Origin: Straminergon stramineum
Lineage: Eukaryota > Streptophyta > Bryopsida > Hypnales > Calliergonaceae
Assembly: GCA_963920665.1 (NCBI GenBank)
Contig: OY987271.1
Coordinates: forward strand, 3,040,501-3,104,500
Direction: 5' to 3'
DNA: 64,000 nt
Below are positions 50,101 to 60,616 of the stretch, piece by piece; the first letter of the stretch is position 1; each line of letters begins with the position of its first letter. The notes beneath the pieces are model-generated. The model was not told the origin of the DNA. It saw only the letters and a list, made by a program, of their open reading frames with translations, and searched no databases. Both the position numbers and the translations under genes were made by a program.

Positions 50101-50589
50101 AATGAAAGGTGCAATTCAAATTCAGATCCTATAGAACGCAGTACAGATTCAGTGCTTAAGGTAGAATATTGGCAGCATTACAGCAAAATATCAGGTAAAG
50201 CATTTGTATACATCTCCTAAATTGTACATTGCACTTGAGACATTCATGTGACGATCGAAGCGAAGGACTCGACCACCCTAAACCCTGCACCCCAACACGA
50301 GACTCCATTGAGAATTGCCCACCTCAATACAAAAGAACAAAAAAGTACTTGTTGAGATTGGACACAGATGCAACGCCTCTTCAACGTTGTGCAGCCTCTA
50401 CACTCGCTTGCCAACAACACACTACTAACTTATGACGATCTACTCCTGTCAAAGAAGAACAATGACAATCTGCTCCTGTCCAAGGTGTGTAGTGTAGAGA
50501 GCAAATCACAAATGAGAGCACTACAGGTAGATCGTGAAGGAAAACCCAGTGAGGAGCGTGAAGGAGCGCCAAACCCTATCGGCTACACC
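50101..50589 (-). other. Leader/5' flank of the Rep-like gene
   Basis: Moderately GC-rich. It includes an imperfect tandem pair, GATCTACTCCTGTCAAAG and AATCTGCTCCTGTCCAAG, at about 50437-50482. An ORF on the minus strand from about 50310 (MESRVGVQGLGW) could be an upstream exon, with a candidate donor AAT|GTACAA in phase 0; this is weak. Confidence 0.35.
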
Positions 50590-50751
50590 ATCAACGGTCT
50601 CCAAATTCTTCCTTGCCGGCGCTGGATCGACGGTTACTAGATCATCCTCTTATTTAAAATCCTACAATCAACGGCCCTCAGATAGCGGAATTCCCGGACA
50701 AGATCGACGGTGCTCCAGGGGGGTTTGTTTTTCATTAAACACAATCAACGG
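50590..50751. promoter_or_regulatory. Iteron-like array, five ATC(A/G)ACGG motifs upstream of the Rep-like gene
   Basis: ATCAACGG starts at 50590, 50667 and 50744; ATCGACGG starts at 50626 and 50703. Steps are 36, 41, 36 and 41 bp, so A- and G-type motifs alternate with a 77-bp higher period. A TTTAAATAAG box on the minus strand (about 50651-50660) lies inside the array. Rep proteins commonly bind iterons near their own promoter, but binding here is inference. Related ATCAACGG-type motifs are also common in plant repeats. Confidence 0.55.
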
Positions 50752-51568
50752 CTCTTCAAATTTGATGCGGGGATGGGGCACACACACCACAATGTCTGCC
50801 TCTTTTCACCACATTGTGTCTTACTGTGCTTTGAAGAAAATTATGTTCAATGGCACAAAGTTTCACAATTGCTCTCATAAATATGCGTATGCTTCAGAAA
50901 TTGTTGGAAGTAACAAAGAAATGAGATTTCCCCTAAATTTTAGAAATGCTCCACTCCAAGTAAAGCCTTCATATAAAATGATTATTCAAAAAAATTTAAA
51001 CATTGTTTATTCTTATTAGTTTAATCGTACTAATTAGAGACAAATGAAGATAGTTTAGTAAAGTTTTAGTAGATCTAATGAGAGTTGTTCTTAATTTTTG
51101 GTAAGAATTTCAAGAATTTCAGAATTTTATGATGTGAGATACTATCGACTAAAATATAACTATGAGTTTCTACATTTCTTATAATTCCATCTAAAAATAT
51201 TAAAAAAATAATGGAAAATATTTTATGAATAGGTCAATCATGCATTTTTCAAATTCTCCCAATAGGTTCAAGAGATATTCAGAGTGATGTATAAGAAACG
51301 TAATATTTTAGACTGAAATTTTTTTGTCAATAGTATTTCTCTTCATAGAATTTGAAATTTCTGAAATGCTTACCACAAAATTATAAAAAAGAATTCTCAT
51401 TCCAATCACTTAAACCTCTTGAAAGAAATTCACTTGCATGAAAATTTTCTACAACCTCACTAATTAGTTTGAGTAAATCACGAAGAAATCAAGGAATAAT
51501 TTCAAAAAATTTCTAACAATTAAATTTTACATTAACTATAATTGTGTTTCTTACACCACAAATTATGT
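50752..51568. other. AT-rich DNA beyond the Rep-like promoter
   Basis: The 11-bp text CTGCCTCTTTT followed by a CATTGTG word occurs at 50796 and again on the far side of the gene at about 48261. This could be chance or a mark of element ends. Otherwise nothing is recognised. Confidence 0.35.
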
Positions 51569-51805
51569 TTAACCCTTAAAGGATGGACCGGTGACCATGA
51601 AAATCAACCCCTTTTGAAATTGTGTGACATCATCTACATTAAAAATAAATAAATAAATATTCATTGGATGTCAAAGTAGTGTACTAGAAGATCTCCCCTT
51701 TCTGCACAAAATTCGAAGGATGAATAGTTGCAGTTCTGTCCTACATAGAAAGATTCTTTGTCATTCATCAGACACAAAACGTCCGCTTTGACGTTTACAG
51801 GTTAA
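51569..51805 (+). mobile_element. piggyBac-like MITE, family P3 (copy 2)
   Basis: TTAA-flanked element of 237 bp. The left end is TTAACCCTTAAAGGATG and the right end, GTTTACAGGTTAA, is more decayed. The interior matches 29832-30043, with an (AAAT)n expansion near 51642-51660. Confidence 0.75.
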
Positions 51806-51899
51806 AATCTGTAATTCCACAATTCGCTGTGGCAATAGTTTGAAGTGAGACTGAGAAACATTTTGAGAGTCACTGATTGAAGCTCAACGGGAAAATTAC

Positions 51900-52850
51900 A
51901 TTCAAGGATCTTTTCTGACAGAACAGGAAGTCAGAGAGATAGCGTAGAGTTACAGATTGAAGCGCTCGCCGGAGTTCCGCTCTGCTCCGAGGCAACCCCC
52001 GGGGATTTCAAACACGACGTTCAGAATGAAGTGTATGTGTGATGGCCAGCCGGTCTTCCTGTCGATGGAAGTGAAGTGACAGCCTGAGTTGGTCCGTAGG
52101 AAACAACAAACAATTACAAGCCAGGGTATGGACGTCACTTTTGTACCACCGGGGCAGGACGTAAGCTTAGTGGTCGTCAGTGTTGTGATTGACAATACCT
52201 CCGTCAGTTGGTCGATGGCAATTCGTCTTCACTCACGGCTTGTTTTGAACTGACTATTCACAAATGGTGCAAATTAGTAGCACTAATAACACCAGGAAGG
52301 TGGGTATCCACAAACCCGCCACTTTTTGCTATTGTTGCCTACTAGACTAGTGAAATTTTCATTGATTTTCTTATTGGCAAGTGAATGGAGGTTCCAACAC
52401 ATCAAGGAATGCAACAATTGGATACCATATGCAAAAGTTATGAAGAAAGAAAGTTTGGTCCTAAAACAATAATTTCTTCCACATAGGTACATAATTGATT
52501 TTGGAGATGAGTGTACACATAGTGAAGATGGTAGTCAGTGGCACATTTGGGAGTGCCCACTTTAATTATACAAGTTGTGGTGTTCTCCTTTTCTACAAGT
52601 TCAATTTGCTGTCCAAACCTCATTGGGGTTCATATAACCCCTAAAGTCCCAAGGCCATTTTTTCTTAAAAGACACACTTAGAACTAACATTTTTATAACA
52701 AGGAGCAAAAAAAATTTGATCTTTTTTAAAAAAAAATCTAATAGTAGGATCTCTCACTAGACTCCTAATATAAGGATTTGTGGAAGAAATTCCAAAAACT
52801 TTGGCTATGTACATTGCAAGATATTTGCATTTAAAGTGAAAAAAAAGTTT
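51900..52850 (+). repeat. Duplicated segment matching 36540-37330, GC-rich at the left
   Basis: The GC-rich start (51955-52060) and the conserved plus-strand reading GMDVTFVPPGQDVSLVVVSV make this the best-preserved copy. A TGACAG acceptor-like site precedes the open stretch at about 52081. The family is not recognised. The right part is R3. Confidence 0.5.
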
Positions 52851-53949
52851 CATCAGAGAAAAATTGGATCCTCTAGAAGGTTGCTAGAAAGCCCTCAAAG
52901 GACCCCAAAGATTGCATTTTATTTTGAACTTCCATAGATTTTTCCCCTATTGCTACTCACTATATGTTGGAATGTCAAATTGCTGTCAATGTATGAGGTG
53001 ACTCAAAATCCAAGTACTAGAGGTGTATTGTAGTTGTGATGCACCTTAACTCTAATGATTAAACATCTTGTGCCTTAGGTTTAGAATTCATTATTACACA
53101 CCTTGTACTTTGACCAAGTTGTTAGAAAAAAAAGATGACTAAAATAGTCCAATTACCATGTACCATGAAGATTTTTTGGGGGAGAGTGAAGTGTAAAGAG
53201 GTCAATTTTATAATGAAATCAATTGTCCATCATGAATCCTCAAACGGTATGGGATAATTGGAAGATGAGAGCTCACCTACTCATTGTCAAAACATAGGAA
53301 TTATGCTCAAAGTAGAATTTTAGATCTCATTCTGGCATAGTAGAATACTTTTATTAAAAAAATTTGAACTCATTAAATGTGGAAAAACAAGCTACATTTC
53401 ATCTTCAAAAATCTATTTGTGATTTCAAGACACCAAAAAATCTTAGGGACAAAATTCAAAGAGGATGTTTGAAAGTGTCAAAAAAAATGTCCCTTCTAAC
53501 CCCTCTTTGGAATTTGTCCATAACTTTTGGTTGGAGTTTCAAAATCTCAAATGGATTTTAGGAGATGAAAGTTATCTTGATTTTCAGTATTAATTTAGTT
53601 CAAAGTTTTTGAAAAAAAATATTCTACTATGCCAAAATGAGGTATAAAATTCTACTTTGAGCAAAGTTCCTATGTTTTGACAATGAGCAGTCAAGCTCTC
53701 ATCTTCAAACCATCCCATTCTTCAATCTCAAAAAATTTCAATGAAATCAATCTTTCACATGGCCATCAAAAAAAAGTCTTGTTGATACATGGTAATTGTA
53801 GTTAAATTAATTTTAGATTTAATTAAAATAAATCATAGTTTTTTAGTTCGTTCTCAGGGAGGTAAGATAGATTTCCAACAAGGGTGTCATTAACTAATTG
53901 GATTTGCTTAAATGGAATTATTCTTAGAATACAAAATTTCCATATAAAT
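52851..53949. other. AT-rich DNA, nothing recognised
   Basis: There is a local inverted similarity between about 53185-53350 and 53640-53790 (AGTAGAATTTTAGATCTCAT versus GAGGTATAAAATTCTACTTT). No gene is seen. Confidence 0.4.
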
Positions 53950-54350
53950 ACTAGGTATGGATATAGAAACCATATATCATATACTATCAAAATTAATCTT
54001 CAAGCTTTTATCCATTGATTCCTTTTTCCAATTGATTTATTTTATCTTTCAAATATGTTTTTCTTTTTTCTTACTCAATTCAATTATTCTTATATTTTTA
54101 TACTTTGTTCAATCTCCAATTTTTATCTATTTAATTTTTTCTCCCAATTTTATCAATCACTCCATTGCTAGCCTCAAACTTCCACATACACATTCATTAG
54201 TTCTGCAATTTCACACTTCATTGCACAATACAATCACACACAATTTCAATCTCAATTCTCATTATACAATTTCAATTATACAAACATTCCTATTGTTTTT
54301 ACTTCCCTATTGGAAGAAGCTCCTACTTCACTCAAATAGACACTAAAAAA
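53950..54350 (+). other. Strongly G-depleted stretch with an ORF of 129 codons
   Basis: The plus strand is almost free of G for about 330 bases (53995-54320), being made of T, C and A. The open frame is a consequence of this bias and its hydrophobic translation is not evidence of a protein. The cause of the strand asymmetry is not known. Confidence 0.6.
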
Positions 54351-54879
54351 AAATTGGAATACGGAGAGACTATATGCCACCTAAAAGCATAAATACTGAT
54401 TGGATTTAAACCTATTAATATCCCTATCTATCACTTCAAATTCCAATTAGCTAATACTATGTATAGTCCTTTCAACTACATTTCCAATTGGTAAAAACTA
54501 ATAGTTAACATCAAAATCACTAATTTGGACAAAATTAAGATAGAATTTTGACTACAATAATTAGACTTTATTTTGGACATTTTCTATTTTTCCAAAAACT
54601 TGTACATAGAGTTGATTAAAAGTTATACTTAGATTTAGGTTGATTAATAATCACCTTATACTTTGATGCATCTAATTACTAAATCTAGTTTTGATGCACC
54701 CTTATTATTAAGTCTTGACTTTACATTTGTGAAAGTCAGACAAGGTGAATACATAGTTGGTAAGATTCTATAGGGCCAATGGTTACATGGAAATCCTTAA
54801 GGATGTTAATTCTTGGTAGTCCTTTAGAGGCCTAATTTTTTCTCTAATGCTTGTACCTAATGTGAGGGTGTATGTCATT

Positions 54880-57800
54880 AGGTTATAGGACTTTGAATCT
54901 TCTTAACATTAAATTTTTGCACTATAGACTATGAATTAAAAAAAATATGTTGAAGAATTGAGTTGAGAATTTACGAAAAAAATTCAAAGAATACACACTT
55001 GATTTTCATGCTTTTAGAATGAATTAAGTAGAAGAAGGTATAAGATAGAAGGAAATCCTAATTGTTAATAACTCTAAGATGGAATTGAAATACACTAATT
55101 CCAATAGTGAAATTATTCTAGTAAGAAAATTTAACCTTGTAGAATGTTTCCTCATTTAACTGTGAAAATTAATTTAAAAATTGAATTCAATATGTTATTT
55201 TTTCAAGAAGATACAATTATAGCATGCAAAACAAGATGAGCTCCATAACTTTTACACTATTAGTCCAAATGAATTGAATCAAGGCTTTCTATGTAGGCAA
55301 AAATATAATCTATGAGAGAGAAAGTTTTTAAATTTTCATTTTCATTTTTTTCCTTGTTACCTTATAAACTCCATTTTGTGCTTAATATTGCATAAGTTGT
55401 GCCTATGGGTACTAATTGAAATTAAAAAATGACAAAATTTTTGTGTTTTTCAATTGTCAAATTTTTTTCCAAAAATCACACTAAAAATTGAGATCATAAG
55501 AACTTGCCCAAACCTTGCAGGAGCCCTTGAAAGAACACCTGGGATTTTAGAGATTAAGGACAAATGATAGTCTTTCATTGAATTAGAAGATGGTTGCATG
55601 TTCTATTTCATAAATTGGGATTGCACTATTGTTATAATGACCTCATCTCTAATCCTTTGATTATGTATGGTCGACCAAGATCCAAACTAATAACATTGAG
55701 GTTATGTTTGGTAATTTCAAAGCATAGCCTCATTATGAGAAAAAACATACTCCCTCTGTCCCAAAATAAATCCAAGGTTTCCTAGAAATGGCTAGATTAA
55801 TAGGTGAGTTGCTCCTATTTTAAAGGGATTGCATAATTATAATAGCTTCTAATAACCTCCATTAGGTATGAAAGAGTGGAAGTAAATAGTGGAACAATGC
55901 ATATTGAAAACAAGCATTGAAAGTGACAATTTTCCCCCCGGTGGGGAACTGCTACAATGGTATTAATTTTGATCATTTTCCAAGCAATGTTGGTGCAGTG
56001 ACATCTATTGATGTCCTCTATATTCAATTGCAACACTTTCTTGTGATTCAACTCTAGAAAATTCTCAACAAGAGATTTGTTAGTAGAGGTTTTTGTACAA
56101 TTGTGGGTTGAATTCTTTACCTTTGGTTGGTTAGAGGTTGCATTTTGATTGCCTTTGCATGGATCAAATTGCTATATAATGTTATTTGCAAAATCCTTTT
56201 GCTTTGGGGTGTGCCATCTAACTTCAATTGTTGTGAATTAAGTTGTGGAGGGCTGATTTCTTGTATTATACCGAATTTAATTTAGGACAAGTATATTTGG
56301 AAACCCTGGATTTATTTCAGGATAGAGGAAGTACCTTGCTACTCCCTTGGCTTGGCATGTTATTTCTCATAATGTGGCTTTACTTTTACATTACCTAATT
56401 CATGTTATAAAATGGGATTTAAATGGTCTTTCATTCTGCAAGCAATCTAGTTTGTAATTTATTGCATGCCTTAACCTAATAGAAATCTCAAATATAAGCC
56501 TAAAAGCATCAAATGAATGGATTTCACAAAAATGTAGAAAAAAAATGAATTTATTCATTCAATATTTAAGTCCATTTTGTTGTCTACTTTGATGATAGGC
56601 CTCTATCTTTTGGGTTTAAATTAGGAATGTAATGGTTACATTGATTTCTCCTATTAGTGCATGTGAAATAGTTTTCCACAATCATACTATTTTAAATTAG
56701 CATATATCTCATATCACTATTAGATTACTCTTCAATCTATAGTTTCTTAAAATCCAATTGGAAATTTTGACTTATAAGTAGCAAGGTGTTGACAAATAGC
56801 ACCTACTTCTTGAAAAATTTGAGCACAAAGGACAAACTACAAATGTACATATCTTAAGAATCTTTCATGATGTGTATAATTGTATGCATGTAATGAAACA
56901 ACTTCTACATATGAAATTGTGAAGTTTGTTTGTCCCCTTGAGGCAATTTCTAATTGAAAATCAAATGTATTGACGTGTTGGTTGTATATTGTCTTACCAA
57001 GAAGATTGATTCCAGAGTCTCTTTTTTTTGTAAGGAAGGTCTATAATCTTTTTAGAAGGATACTCTACAACATGCTTGTATTTGGAATGTCAACTGAGAT
57101 GTAGCAATCCATACACAAATGTCAGCATTCCTTTACACATTTTCTATTTAAAAAATCTTATGTACCAATCAAATCTTTACGATCCAAAAAACTTTATGTG
57201 ATCTCAACATATACTTGTTCGAACTAGGTTTATTCCAATAATTAAAGACCAGAACTTTAGTGCAATGGGGAGCATGTTTTTAAAATCTTAGGTAGCAATC
57301 CAAAAAACTTTATGTGATCTAGACATATATTTTCCTGGACTAGGTTTATTCCAATCATTAAAGAACAGAAGTTACAGAACTTTCGTGCAGCGGGAAACAA
57401 TACTGGATATATCAATCATTACTAACATCTAATTTAGATCCTCATCCAAAGACAACACATGTAGATTCTAGCCTAAAATGTACTATACAGTACAACATTG
57501 TAGTACCTATGGCTAATTTGGATCTTCATCCAAAAGTGACCTCGGTATAGATTCTAACCTAAAGTATATTATATAGTATCTTTATACAATTTTTTTGTTT
57601 TCAAAATTTGAGGTAGCAGTCAAATCCAAGTAATCCACAAAACTTTATGTGATTAGGACATATATATTGTCTTGGACTAGGTTTATTCCAATCATTAAAG
57701 GCCAAAACTTCACTACATTGGGGAATAGTACTAGTGATAGCTATCAATATCATATCTAATTTAGATCCTTATCCAAAGACAAATTCAAGCCTAAAATGTA

Positions 57801-57960
57801 CTTTACAGTACTACATAATACCTACAACTAATTCAGATATTCATCCAACAACGACCAATATAGAATCTCTCCTAAAATGTACTGTATAATGTTATAGAGT
57901 TAAGAGATAGGCACAACATCTCACACTAATATAGTCAATGTACACATGCAATTTCAAATA
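54880..57960 (-). repeat. Dispersed repeat R2, inverted copy 5, carrying a Stowaway-like insertion
   Basis: It aligns in reverse with 25140-27600. Within 57080-57860 a sub-unit with ACTAGGTTTATTCCAATCAT recurs three or four times. Confidence 0.65.
55750..56331 (+). mobile_element. Stowaway-like (Tc1/mariner) element, copy 2
   Basis: Element of 582 bp flanked by TA (55748-55749 and 56332-56333). The TIR begins CTCCCTCTGTCCCAAAATAA and the inverted end is about 35 bp with a few mismatches. R2 copies near 45015 and 45912 read AACATACCTTGC with one TA, so the insertion is confirmed by empty sites. A broken minus-strand ORF of 78 codons at 55815-56051 is not recognisable as transposase. Confidence 0.9.
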
Positions 57961-58009
57961 GGTGCTACAAGTTGAAAAATCCATCAAATTGAGATATGCC
58001 AAGTACAAT

Positions 58010-58640
58010 AGAAAGTTCATACATTCTACTTCAACCCTATAAGAACAAGATCTATTACAAGGGCAATTTACCCCCAAATGATCCAAATACTAGATGAAGA
58101 GAGAAAGAGAGGCATTTTTTTGTTTCTTCAAGATTCTTGAAATTTATGTCTTGAAAACTTTCATTGTATTTGTTATCCTCAACTTTTTGTGGCTAACCCT
58201 TAAAGGATGCCGAGGCTGAAAAGTAGTCGATGGATGACATCATTGTTCATTGTAGAAACAAAGAATGGATCTATTAGTCCAATACTGAGAGCAATTTTGA
58301 TGACTACCTTGGTCGTGGGGGCCGTGTCCTTCAAGGGCTAAGTAATAAAGCATTAACTCATTAACTCATTGAAAGATAAGAAAGTTTACAAGAATTCAAC
58401 AAAAGTTTAGTAAGTTTTCAGTAAGCTTAATTAGCAACAAGGACCCCAGAGAATTAAAATTTCCCATATTGCAGATTGAAATTCCGTACGTGGCGAGTTA
58501 GTGGAATGTGTCTACTGTAGTTACTACAGGCTAAGTAGAAATACTACGGCAAACGGGGGGGTCTAATTTCTTATGCGATTCCCAGCCGTCGCCGTCGTCT
58601 CTCTCGCTCTCTGTGTCTCTCCCTCCCGCTCGGCCTCCTC
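58010..58640 (-). repeat. 5' flank of the intact coiled-coil gene, shared with the decayed copies
   Basis: It aligns inverted with 23240-24450 and with 39960-41900, and carries the insertion at 58193-58341. The shared flanks show that the family spread as long segments. Confidence 0.7.
58193..58341 (+). mobile_element. piggyBac-like MITE with CTAA target, 149 bp
   Basis: The element is bounded by CTAA on both sides, with ends CTAACCCTTAAAGGATG and GTCCTTCAAGGGCTAA. The paralogous flank on the minus strand near 24127 reads ACATGGTTAAATTATG without insertion. The TSD differs from TTAA by one base, in both repeats equally. Confidence 0.72.
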
Positions 58641-58646
58641 CCTTAC
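58588..58646 (+). promoter_or_regulatory. CT-rich leader of the coiled-coil gene
   Basis: A pyrimidine-rich stretch of TCTCTCGCTCTCTGTGTCTC type sits just before the ATG. The same CT-rich leader is kept, inverted, in both decayed copies (about 23030-23060 and 39445-39490). CT/GA-rich leaders are common in plant core promoters. Confidence 0.5.
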
Positions 58647-58664
58647 AGCTTCGAATCCGCAGCT

Positions 58665-59267
58665 ATGGCGAAATCTTTGGACGCCACTGAATTAAACTAC
58701 CTAGAGCTTTCTGATTCATCCACCGTTCCGGAAGGGAATGCGGCGCCGTCCCTGGGAGGTTCGTCGTCTTCGAGCGCGGAGCAGTTGGCTTCGGAGACGT
58801 CAGCCAGCGAGCGCGGGCGGAGCAAGTGTGCATGTTCGAGCGCGGAGAAGCTGGCTTCTGAGACGACGCTGCCGTGCGAGCGCGGGCGGAACGAGTGTTG
58901 TATCTGTTGCAAGAAACGCAAGTTCGACAACGACTGGACCTGCGACATAATCGAAGCATGCACGGGTGACGTCGTGGAAGCCATTGGCGAATTCAAGGAA
59001 TTGTATCAAGGAATTGAGTTCATGAAGACGTGGTGCAAGAAGCCCAAGAACGATGTGCTCGAGAGGATGGCCAAGATGAACGAGGAGAAGGAGGAGCGGC
59101 TCCAGAAGTTCATGGTGGAGCAGCAAGTTGCAATGGAGAAGATGAACGTGGAGAAGGAGGAGCGACTCCAGAAGTTTATGATGGAGCAACAAGCTGTCAT
59201 GGCCAAGATCATCGCCGACGCTGTTAAGGATGCTGTGGGTCGACGTCTTGACTCTCCCACAGAGTAG
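58665..59267 (+). CDS. Cys-rich, coiled-coil protein of unknown function (intact member of a local family)
   Basis: Single-exon ORF of 200 aa, not recognised as a known family. Parts: an acidic N-terminus with TELNYLELSDSS (8-19); two Cys-rich units in tandem, SSAEQLASETSASERGRSKC (from 36) and SSAEKLASETTLPCERGRNE (from 58), with cysteines at 55, 57, 71, 78, 79, 81 and 82; basic KKRKFD (83-88), a possible nuclear signal; and a central helical region (94-136). Then come two 22-residue coiled-coil units, 137-158 and 159-180, each with KMNxEKEERLQKFMxEQQ, and KIIADAVKDAVGRRL. The high-GC coding frame and conserved CT-rich leader support a real gene. Two dead relatives lie at 22.5 and 39.1 kb. 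The DNA-binding or transposon-accessory roles one might guess from the trihelix-like middle are speculation. Confidence 0.75.
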   Translation: MAKSLDATELNYLELSDSSTVPEGNAAPSLGGSSSSSAEQLASETSASERGRSKCACSSAEKLASETTLPCERGRNECCICCKKRKFDNDWTCDIIEACTGDVVEAIGEFKELYQGIEFMKTWCKKPKNDVLERMAKMNEEKEERLQKFMVEQQVAMEKMNVEKEERLQKFMMEQQAVMAKIIADAVKDAVGRRLDSPTE

Positions 59268-59349
59268 ACGAAATTGTGGAGCAGAGCTCATTTGATCAGA
59301 GTAGCCGCGCGCGTTTTGTCTACGCAATTTGGATTGAATGTTTTCCTCG

Positions 59350-59470
59350 ATATGGAGGAGCGGTGGTGGAAGTGTATGAGGGAACGGAGCTCCCCCTTGT
59401 CCGTGCTCATCGCCGAGGCTGTGAAGGGGGTTTAGATGGATGCCTTGACTCTAGGAGAGCTTGGAAACTT
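59350..59470 (+). pseudogene. C-terminal fragment of a coiled-coil relative (a)
   Basis: The reading MEERWWKCMRERSSPLSVLI then AEAVKGV-stop, followed by GATGGATGCCTTGACTC, parallels EERLQKFM..., KIIADAVKDA and CGTCTTGACTC of the gene just upstream. It is short and diverged. It may be part of the 3' UTR created by local duplication. Confidence 0.45.
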
Positions 59471-59639
59471 AAATTATTGCTGAATTGCTTTGAACCGTGT
59501 TCCCGCTTGTTTCTGTTCTCTTGTTGTAATTTGATTCCAGTGGGGACTATTCGTTCATTGATGTATTGTTGTTTCTGTTTTTGTTTTTTCGGTACAAATA
59601 GACAAACTCTATTGCAGAAAGACTGAGTTTTCACTTTGA

Positions 59640-60350
59640 TATGTGTTTGTCAGTCATGTGAGAGTTCTGTGCCTGCTCATGACCCAGAAGTAAGTCTACA
59701 AAGCTAACAACTTTGACAAGTGGGAGTGCTAAATTTCTATTCAATTTCTCTGCCGGCCGGTATCCATTTGGCAAAGACTTGAATTTCTGTTGTTCACGTG
59801 GATGTTACGAGCTCTGCTCATAAGTTGCACTGGGCCGACCACTAGTACGCAATTTATGATCACATCCCAGTGGTTTAGGCATCCAGGTGAGCGACTGCAA
59901 CAATTCAATTATCGAGGTGGGGCTGTTGGTGAGGCATGAGATTAGAGAATGCATTGGGGTTGAATGACAAACTTCTATGTGCGGATTGCAGAGTTGTTTC
60001 CATCATACTTCAACGACTGGATAGATCCAGGCTCGATCGGGGGTCTCATTGTCGCCGTGCACTCTGATATTGGGGAGGCCATACACGCAACTCGCACCCA
60101 CCGCGAGCTCCGTGAGGTGGCCATCTACTTCTACCATGGGACAAGCGGCGCCAACCAATTTCAGCTTCTTCATTGCTGAGCCAATGAGGCAAGATTGCAA
60201 GATCAACCACCATCGGGAGGTCAGACACGATGACATGACAGTGAGCATTGTGTTGGCTCCGATCCCCGTGCACTAAAACTGAAGATCGGTGACTCCTAAA
60301 CAGTCGCCTTACATCATATTGGTGTCCAATTACATTGCCGAGTCCAAGAA
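59640..60350. other. GC-rich DNA with unassigned open stretches
   Basis: From about 59880 to 60280 several frames on both strands stay open for 70-80 codons, as expected by chance at this GC. One plus-strand frame includes APTNFSFFIAEPMRQDCKIN. I recognise no family and no splice structure, so no gene is called. Confidence 0.35.
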
Positions 60351-60379
60351 GAAGTAATCGCTCACGAGACCGAGACGGC

Positions 60380-60500
60380 CATGACGACCCTGCAGATGGA
60401 TTACCGGCTCGCGTGGCGCTTCCAGGGTGCCATGGAAGCGCAGTTCGCCTTGGCCGACCAAGATCATCGCCGAGGCTGTCTAGGGCTTGCCATAGCCAAG
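60380..60500 (+). pseudogene. C-terminal fragment of a coiled-coil relative (b)
   Basis: GCCATGGAAGCGCAG..., then GGCCGACCAAGATCATCGCC and GAGGCTGTCTAG, parallel ATGGAGCAACAAGCT... and GCCAAGATCATCGCCGACGC in the intact gene. A 3-bp insertion and a stop break it. Confidence 0.4.
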
Positions 60501-60616
60501 CTCACCATGGCCCGCTTGTGTCTTTGCAATTTGGATTCAGTGCAGATTACACTCAGTGAGCAATCAAATTCCTTTTACTGTAGTTTGAATCGCATGTGTT
60601 GCAGCAGTCGCGCGCC

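Noticed and set aside
53957..54346. ORF of 129 codons
   Set aside because: It comes from a G-free, T-rich stretch that lacks stops by composition; the hydrophobic translation has no family features.
58800..59327. Minus-strand ORF of 175 codons opposite the coiled-coil gene
   Set aside because: It is the antisense shadow of a GC-rich repetitive coding frame; both dead copies and the leader support the plus-strand reading.
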